The translations under genes were made by a program, and so were the position numbers. A stretch of 8,848 nt of DNA from DAOTYE01 sp034434915 (GTDB lineage Bacteria > Chloroflexota > Dehalococcoidia > Dehalococcoidales > RBG-16-60-22). A model generated the notes under the pieces. It saw nothing but the letters and a program-made list of their open reading frames with translations. It made no database searches and had not been told where the DNA came from. This document shows, one piece after another, positions 5,440-8,848 of this stretch. The stretch spans positions 1-8,848 of the forward strand of contig DAOTYE010000072.1 in the NCBI GenBank assembly GCA_034434915.1, written 5' to 3'. How positions within the stretch are numbered: position 1 is the stretch's first letter; every line of letters starts with the position of its first letter.

Positions 5440-6056
5440 TGACTCACAGTTTGCACCGCCGCGGCACCAAGGAAAATCTGGCACGGGACTATGTCCTGCT
5501 CTGCCTACCTGCCGTAGGCATCAATGATAAGGACCATGACCCCAAGCTGGCGGAGTTCCTGAGAATCTGCATGAAGTATAACCCGCTTAATATCGGCGCC
5601 ATCCAGCTCGGCAACATGTATAGCCACAAAACTGAAGACGTCATCAAAGCCGCCCACGGCATCGTCCATGCCGTCTTCAACAGCCCCAAGACGGTCACCG
5701 CCGTCCTCAACGACCTGAAAAAAGCTGACCTCGGCATGTCAATCGTCGTCAGCGGTATCTTTGAGAACGTTGACCAGGCGCTGGCTGAAGCCGGGCTGAA
5801 GCATCATACCGCCAATTTCTCCCTGGGCATCTGGGGCAAGACAGAAAAACTGCCCAGCAATGAAATCCTTGAGGTCACCACCATGTGCGGACATGCGCTC
5901 GTCGCCGCCAACCTGGTGAAAGAAATGGTCAAGGAAGTCAAGGCTGGCAGAAAGACGGCGCTGGATGCCGGCAAACTGCTCGCCGCACAGTGCGCCTGCG
6001 GCATCTTCAATCCGGAACGCGCCGCAGAGCTCATCACCGCCATGGCGAAAAAGTAA
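5439..6056 (+). CDS. Uncharacterised AOR-operon protein with MCGH and CACG motifs
   Basis: I do not recognise this 205-residue protein. It is soluble, with no signal peptide or membrane segment, and appears to alternate strands and helices: DYVLLCLPAVGI at 17-28 and MSIVVSGIF at 100-108 look like buried strands. Two Cys-rich motifs stand out in the C-terminal third, TMCGHALVAANLV (148-160) and QCACGIFNPERAAEL (184-198). Cys150, His152, Cys185 and Cys187 could bind a metal or an Fe-S cluster. Several more histidines occur at 63, 73, 77 and 122-123. The gene overlaps the ferredoxin gene by one base (TAATG) and has AAGGAGG at 5425-5431, so the two proteins are probably made together. It is the last gene of the operon, followed by a strong terminator. 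A role in the AOR complex or in its cofactor or substrate handling is inferred from position only. Confidence 0.75.
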   Translation: MTHSLHRRGTKENLARDYVLLCLPAVGINDKDHDPKLAEFLRICMKYNPLNIGAIQLGNMYSHKTEDVIKAAHGIVHAVFNSPKTVTAVLNDLKKADLGMSIVVSGIFENVDQALAEAGLKHHTANFSLGIWGKTEKLPSNEILEVTTMCGHALVAANLVKEMVKEVKAGRKTALDAGKLLAAQCACGIFNPERAAELITAMAKK

Positions 6057-6075
6057 AACCGTAATCACCTGTAAC

Positions 6076-6120
6076 GCTAAGCCTGACCGGGTCGCCAGAT
6101 TCAGTCAGGCTTAGCCTTTT
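6076..6120 (+). terminator. Intrinsic terminator of the AOR operon
   Basis: A perfect 12-bp inverted repeat, GCTAAGCCTGAC (6076-6087) with GTCAGGCTTAGC (6104-6115), surrounds a 16-nt loop and is followed by CTTTTCT. It begins 19 nt after the last stop codon of the operon. The T run is short but the stem is long and fully paired. Confidence 0.8.
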
Positions 6121-6136
6121 CTGAATTACCCTTTCC

Positions 6137-6299
6137 TTGTCATTGCAACCCTTCTCCTCCTGCCATTGCAATCCCTCCTCCTCCTGTCATTGCGAGGAAC
6201 GAAGTGACGTGGCAATCTCTTCCATTTGTCATTCTAAGGAAGCGTAGCCACTGAAGCATCTCAGGCGGAGCTGGGCAATCCTCCCCTTGTCATTCCGGG
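6137..6299. repeat. Cluster of TGTCATT-type palindromic repeat units
   Basis: Five successive units begin TTGTCATTGC (6137), TGCCATTGC (6161), TGTCATTGCGAGG (6185), TTGTCATTCT (6226) and TTGTCATTCC (6287). Only the third is near full length, running to GGCAATCTC at 6219 with terminal inverted repeats ATTGC (6189-6193) and GCAAT (6212-6216). The fourth runs to about CATCTC at 6262. CTCCTCCT runs separate the first three. Units of this form are widespread non-coding repeats in bacteria. The gene-free stretch 6057-6405 holds only the terminator, this cluster, the 40-bp repeat and the larA promoter. Confidence 0.6.
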
Positions 6300-6322
6300 C
6301 AGGTCCAGAATCCGGAGGGGAG

Positions 6323-6362
6323 AAAAACGGCTCGTCTCCCTTTCGTAAAAGGAGAGTGAGAG
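6323..6362 (+). repeat. 40-bp hairpin repeat, copy B (upstream of larA)
   Basis: The second copy of the element at 102-141, identical at 36 of 40 positions and in the same orientation. Its stem TCTCCCTTT (6335-6343) with AAAAGGAGA (6347-6355) has one C-A mismatch compared with the perfect stem in copy A. It ends 7 nt before the larA -35 position. Confidence 0.75.
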
Positions 6363-6369
6363 GGATTTA

Positions 6370-6398
6370 TTCAACCTTTTCTTCCCTTGTGTTACAAT
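6370..6398 (+). promoter_or_regulatory. Extended -10 promoter of the larA-like gene
   Basis: TACAAT at 6393-6398 has the extended TG at 6390-6391. At exactly 17-bp spacing the -35 position reads TTCAAC (6370-6375), which is weak. Transcription would start near 6405, and the ATG begins at 6406. No Shine-Dalgarno sequence fits, so a leaderless mRNA is predicted. Confidence 0.55.
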
Positions 6399-6405
6399 TA
6401 TCAAC

Positions 6406-7686
6406 ATGAGCACCGATACTGAAATTGAACTCCCCTACGGGGACTCCTCCCTGAAAGCCAGAGTGCCCACCAGAAACCTGAAGTACATGCTTTGTACCCG
6501 GGACGTGCCCGGTCTCCCGGACGAACCAGAAGCCATCACCACTGCCATCAGAAAACCCATTGCCAGTCCGCCCCTCAGAGAACGCATTAAAAAGACAGAT
6601 AAAGTGGTAGTTCTGGTAACGGACAATACCCGCCCCTGCCCGGACGACCGCCTCCTCCCACCAATACTGGCAGAGCTGGAGTCTGTCATTCCCCGCGATA
6701 ACATCACTATCATCGTTGCCACCGGACTTCATCCTCCGCTCAGCAAGGAGGAGCTTATCAAGAAGCTGGGCAAAGACATCGTGGAGGGCTACACCGTCAT
6801 CAACCACGATGTAAACAACACGGTGAACATCGGCACCACCTCCCGCGGCACGCCAGTAGACATCAACCGCCGCGTCATTGCCGCTGATTTCCGCCTCAGC
6901 ACCGGCTTCATTGAGCCACACTTCTTCGCCGGCTTCTCCGGCGGCAGGAAGAGCATTGCCCCCGGCGTCTTCAGCGTGCGCTCCGCCTATCACAACCACG
7001 GCTATAAGATGCTGGAACACCCTAATGCCCGCGCTGGTGTTCTCAAAGGCAACCCCATCCATGAGGACATGGTGGAACAGGCAAAGATGGCAAAGCTCAA
7101 CTTCATCGTCAATGTCATCCTGAACAAAAAAAGGCAGATTGCCCATGTGGTCGCCGGTGACCCCTTCATAGCTCATGAAAAAGGCTGTGAGATAGAGCGC
7201 GGCATCGTCAGCGCTAAAGCCCCCCACAAAGTGGACATCACCATCACCACCAATAGCGGCGCCCCGCTTGACTTAGACCTTTACCAGACCTGCAAAGGCA
7301 TTGACACCGCCGCCCGGATTACCCGCGCTGGCGGCATCATCATCGCCGTATCATCCTGCTGTGCCGGCATCGGACCGGAGGACTTCTTAAAAGTCCACGC
7401 CGCCTGCCGCACTCCCGGAGAAGTGCTCCAGAAAGTGAAACGGGAAGAGCCCCTCGGTGTACAATGGGAGAACCAGATTTTAGCCCGCACCCAGATGAAA
7501 AATGATGTTTACCTCATCTCTGGACTGCCTGATGAGACCGTCCGGCAGATGATGATGACGCCAGTTAAGACCGTTGCGGAAGGACTGGAGAAGGCGTTCA
7601 AGGTGCTGGGGAAAGACGCTGAGATTGCGGTCATCCCTGAGGGACCGCTTGTCCTGCCTGTTCTGAACCAGACATCTGCGCTTTAG
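6406..7686 (+). CDS. larA: LarA-family nickel-pincer 2-hydroxyacid racemase/epimerase
   Basis: A 426-residue LarA-family protein. LarA uses a nickel-pincer nucleotide, covalently tethered to a lysine, to racemise lactate by hydride abstraction; homologs act on other 2-hydroxyacids. The key residues of the Lactobacillus plantarum enzyme all have counterparts: Asp73 and Arg76 (TDNTRP), His109 (GLHPP), His172 and the cofactor lysine Lys182 (PHFFAGFSGGRKS, 171-183), His198 (HNHGY), and Gln294 and Lys297 (YQTCKG). A Cys pair at 318-319 (SSCC) is also present. ATG 6406 is set by the upstream promoter with no Shine-Dalgarno sequence. No larB, larC or larE cofactor-synthesis gene is in view. The gene stands alone behind its own promoter, and its stop overlaps that of the converging dUTPase gene by 4 bp. 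The family assignment is firm; lactate as substrate is not established. Confidence 0.9.
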   Translation: MSTDTEIELPYGDSSLKARVPTRNLKYMLCTRDVPGLPDEPEAITTAIRKPIASPPLRERIKKTDKVVVLVTDNTRPCPDDRLLPPILAELESVIPRDNITIIVATGLHPPLSKEELIKKLGKDIVEGYTVINHDVNNTVNIGTTSRGTPVDINRRVIAADFRLSTGFIEPHFFAGFSGGRKSIAPGVFSVRSAYHNHGYKMLEHPNARAGVLKGNPIHEDMVEQAKMAKLNFIVNVILNKKRQIAHVVAGDPFIAHEKGCEIERGIVSAKAPHKVDITITTNSGAPLDLDLYQTCKGIDTAARITRAGGIIIAVSSCCAGIGPEDFLKVHAACRTPGEVLQKVKREEPLGVQWENQILARTQMKNDVYLISGLPDETVRQMMMTPVKTVAEGLEKAFKVLGKDAEIAVIPEGPLVLPVLNQTSAL

Positions 7687-8195
7687 ATATTCTCTCTCTG
7701 GTACGTTCCAGAATAGCCCTCCGTCTCCTCTGCGAGCCTGAAGAACACCAGCTGAATCATGCGTGCGTTCTTCTGCACGCGGAAGCCGAGCGGATTGTGC
7801 ACCACCATGAGCGATTGCGACCGTCCTGAATACCCCGCATCCCACACCGCTGTGCCAATGCTCACCCCACAGCGCAGCAGGCTGGAGCGGTGTGCGGCAA
7901 GCGCCATGACGTCCCTCGGCAGATTGACCACCTCATTATAAGTGATGAGATAGACCCCCGCCGGTAGCATAATAAAACCGGCGGCATCAAAAGCCAGTGG
8001 CTTGAGGCTGGACACCTGCCTTTGAGCGTTCGCCACGGCAATATTCCCCGCCGAGGTCATCACCACCACCTCCCGCAGGGTCAGGTCAAACCCGTTGGGC
8101 TGAAGCTGGTCTTCCAGGCTCACCCACTCCTCAATAAGCGGGGGCTTCCCCTCAAGCAGTTTCCTGATGTCTTTCTTGGCAAGAACAAGCGCCAT
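7683..8195 (-). CDS. dut: Archaeal-type dUTP diphosphatase (dCTP deaminase/dUTPase superfamily)
   Basis: A 170-residue member of the trimeric dUTPase/dCTP deaminase fold. Such enzymes keep uracil out of DNA by hydrolysing dUTP, or make dUTP from dCTP. Motifs are LQPNGFDLTL (31-40), HRSSLLRCG (102-110, with the phosphate-binding Arg-Ser-Ser), TAVWDAGYSGRSQSLMVVHN (115-134) with Asp119, NARMIQLVF (143-151), and a C-terminal EGYSGTYQREN that would close over the active site. The catalytic Glu that dCTP deaminases carry in their LEL/LEF-type motif is absent; the site reads SLMVV with two extra residues. This fits the archaeal dUTPase form rather than a deaminase. ATG 8195 has AAGGA at 8199-8203, close to the start and overlapping the upstream stop. 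It is the second gene of a minus-strand operon, 6 nt after the permease gene. Confidence 0.8.
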   Translation of the reverse strand: MALVLAKKDIRKLLEGKPPLIEEWVSLEDQLQPNGFDLTLREVVVMTSAGNIAVANAQRQVSSLKPLAFDAAGFIMLPAGVYLITYNEVVNLPRDVMALAAHRSSLLRCGVSIGTAVWDAGYSGRSQSLMVVHNPLGFRVQKNARMIQLVFFRLAEETEGYSGTYQRENI

Positions 8196-8201
8196 ATATC
8201 C

Positions 8202-8848
8202 TTACTTAATCACTCTCCGCCTCATGGTCACCAGTGAAATGGCGAAAAACACTACCGCAAACGCGATGATGATTGCGAAAGCGAGGAAAAGACGGGGATG
8301 AAACTCTCCCTGGAACAGCGCCCGGCTGATGTGCACCGCTGAGGTGAGCGGAGCAAACCAGCTCAGCGTCTGCAGAACCTGGGGAAAAGAGGTGAGCGGG
8401 AAGAAAACGCCGCTCAAAAAGAACATCGGATTGATGAAAAGGGTAAAGAAGTAGTTAAAAGTATAAATTGCCGGCACTAGGGAAGTGAAAAAAAGCGCGA
8501 TTGAGGCAAACATCACCCCGCTGACGAAGCACAAGATTGGAATCAACAACGCCCAGGGCGAATGCACCAGTTGAAACAGCGCGGCGATGGCTAGCACGCC
8601 GCTCCCGGTGAGACAGGCACGCGTCGCCCCCCAGAAAATCTCCCCGGCAATGATGTCTTCAATGCTCAGCGGCGTGGCAAGGATGGCATCATAGGTGTTC
8701 TGGTATTCCATCCTGATGTAACTGCCATAGGTGCACTCAAAGGTCGCCGCAAACATGGCATAGCTGGCAATCACCCCCGGCGCAATAAACTCAATGTAGC
8801 TCTGCCCGTCAACCAACCCCACATAAACCCCCAGCCCCCGTCTCTTAT
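8202..8848 (-). CDS. ABC-2/NodJ-type transporter permease (partial, N-terminus missing)
   Basis: The reading frame stays open to the right edge, so the N-terminus lies outside the window. The visible part continues upstream of a GTG at 8822 as KRRGLGVYVG, typical of the loop before the conserved ABC-2 segment. SYIEFIAPGVIA, ECTYGSYIRMEYQNTYDAIL and ATPLSIEDIIAGEIFWGATR are characteristic of the NodJ/ABC-2 permease family, in which two permeases pair with an ATPase to export polysaccharides, drugs or lipids. About five hydrophobic membrane segments follow, including one with FINPMFFLSGVFFPL, and the tail RRRVIK is positively charged. The ATPase gene is probably just upstream, beyond the window. 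The stop TAA overlaps the ribosome binding site of the dUTPase gene. The substrate cannot be inferred. Confidence 0.9.
   Translation of the reverse strand, partial: KRRGLGVYVGLVDGQSYIEFIAPGVIASYAMFAATFECTYGSYIRMEYQNTYDAILATPLSIEDIIAGEIFWGATRACLTGSGVLAIAALFQLVHSPWALLIPILCFVSGVMFASIALFFTSLVPAIYTFNYFFTLFINPMFFLSGVFFPLTSFPQVLQTLSWFAPLTSAVHISRALFQGEFHPRLFLAFAIIIAFAVVFFAISLVTMRRRVIK

Noticed and set aside
6185..6219. Possible CRISPR or integron-like array in the repeat cluster
   Set aside because: The units are unequal in length, degenerate and irregularly spaced, with no conserved spacers or cas/integrase genes.
6367..7227. 286-residue minus-strand reading frame opposite larA
   Set aside because: It is a shadow of the larA frame, whose plus-strand product has every LarA key residue. 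The minus product shows no family motif.

Overview
The window looks like chromosomal DNA from an anaerobic bacterium, most likely a Chloroflexota member of the Dehalococcoidia type. That assignment is an inference from three things: a folate operon with a Cys+Glu PTPS-III gene and no folB, a combination described for Chloroflexi among other phyla; a tungsten-type aldehyde:ferredoxin oxidoreductase system; and short palindromic repeats in the intergenic DNA. No rRNA, tRNA, CRISPR array, transposase or phage gene was seen.

Layout. (1) Positions 1-228 hold hairpin-forming repeats and a good promoter (TTGAAC, 17 bp, extended TATGAT). (2) Positions 229-1950, plus strand: a compact pterin/folate operon of dihydropteroate synthase (folP), HPPK (folK) and PTPS-III, the last probably supplying 6-hydroxymethyldihydropterin in place of FolB. 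(3) Positions 1935-2129, minus strand: a 64-residue Trm112-like zinc protein that overlaps the PTPS-III gene tail to tail. (4) Positions 2130-2464: a regulatory intergenic region with a degenerate repeat, two candidate tandem promoters and a U-tract hairpin between them. (5) Positions 2465-6056, plus strand: a four-gene operon encoding a MoaD/ThiS-like protein, a tungsten AOR-family catalytic subunit, a 2x[4Fe-4S] ferredoxin with a large unassigned C-terminal domain, and an unrecognised protein with MCGH and CACG motifs. A strong intrinsic terminator closes it. (6) Positions 6121-6362: a cluster of palindromic repeat remnants. (7) Positions 6406-7686, plus strand: a LarA-family (nickel-pincer lactate racemase-like) gene with all key residues. 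(8) Positions 7683-8848, minus strand: an archaeal-type dUTPase preceded by an ABC-2/NodJ-type permease that runs off the right edge.

How the genes fit together. The folate operon converts dihydroneopterin triphosphate to dihydropteroate in consecutive steps. In the AOR operon the MoaD-like protein would serve pterin-cofactor (or other) sulfur transfer, the AOR subunit would oxidise an unknown aldehyde or related substrate, and the ferredoxin subunit would carry the electrons. The fourth gene is translationally linked to the ferredoxin and its role is unknown. The main points to follow up are a His where the AOR family normally has the third cluster-ligating Cys, the two unassigned protein regions in this operon, the attenuator-like AOR leader, several genes that look leaderless, and a 40-bp hairpin repeat found upstream of both folP and larA.
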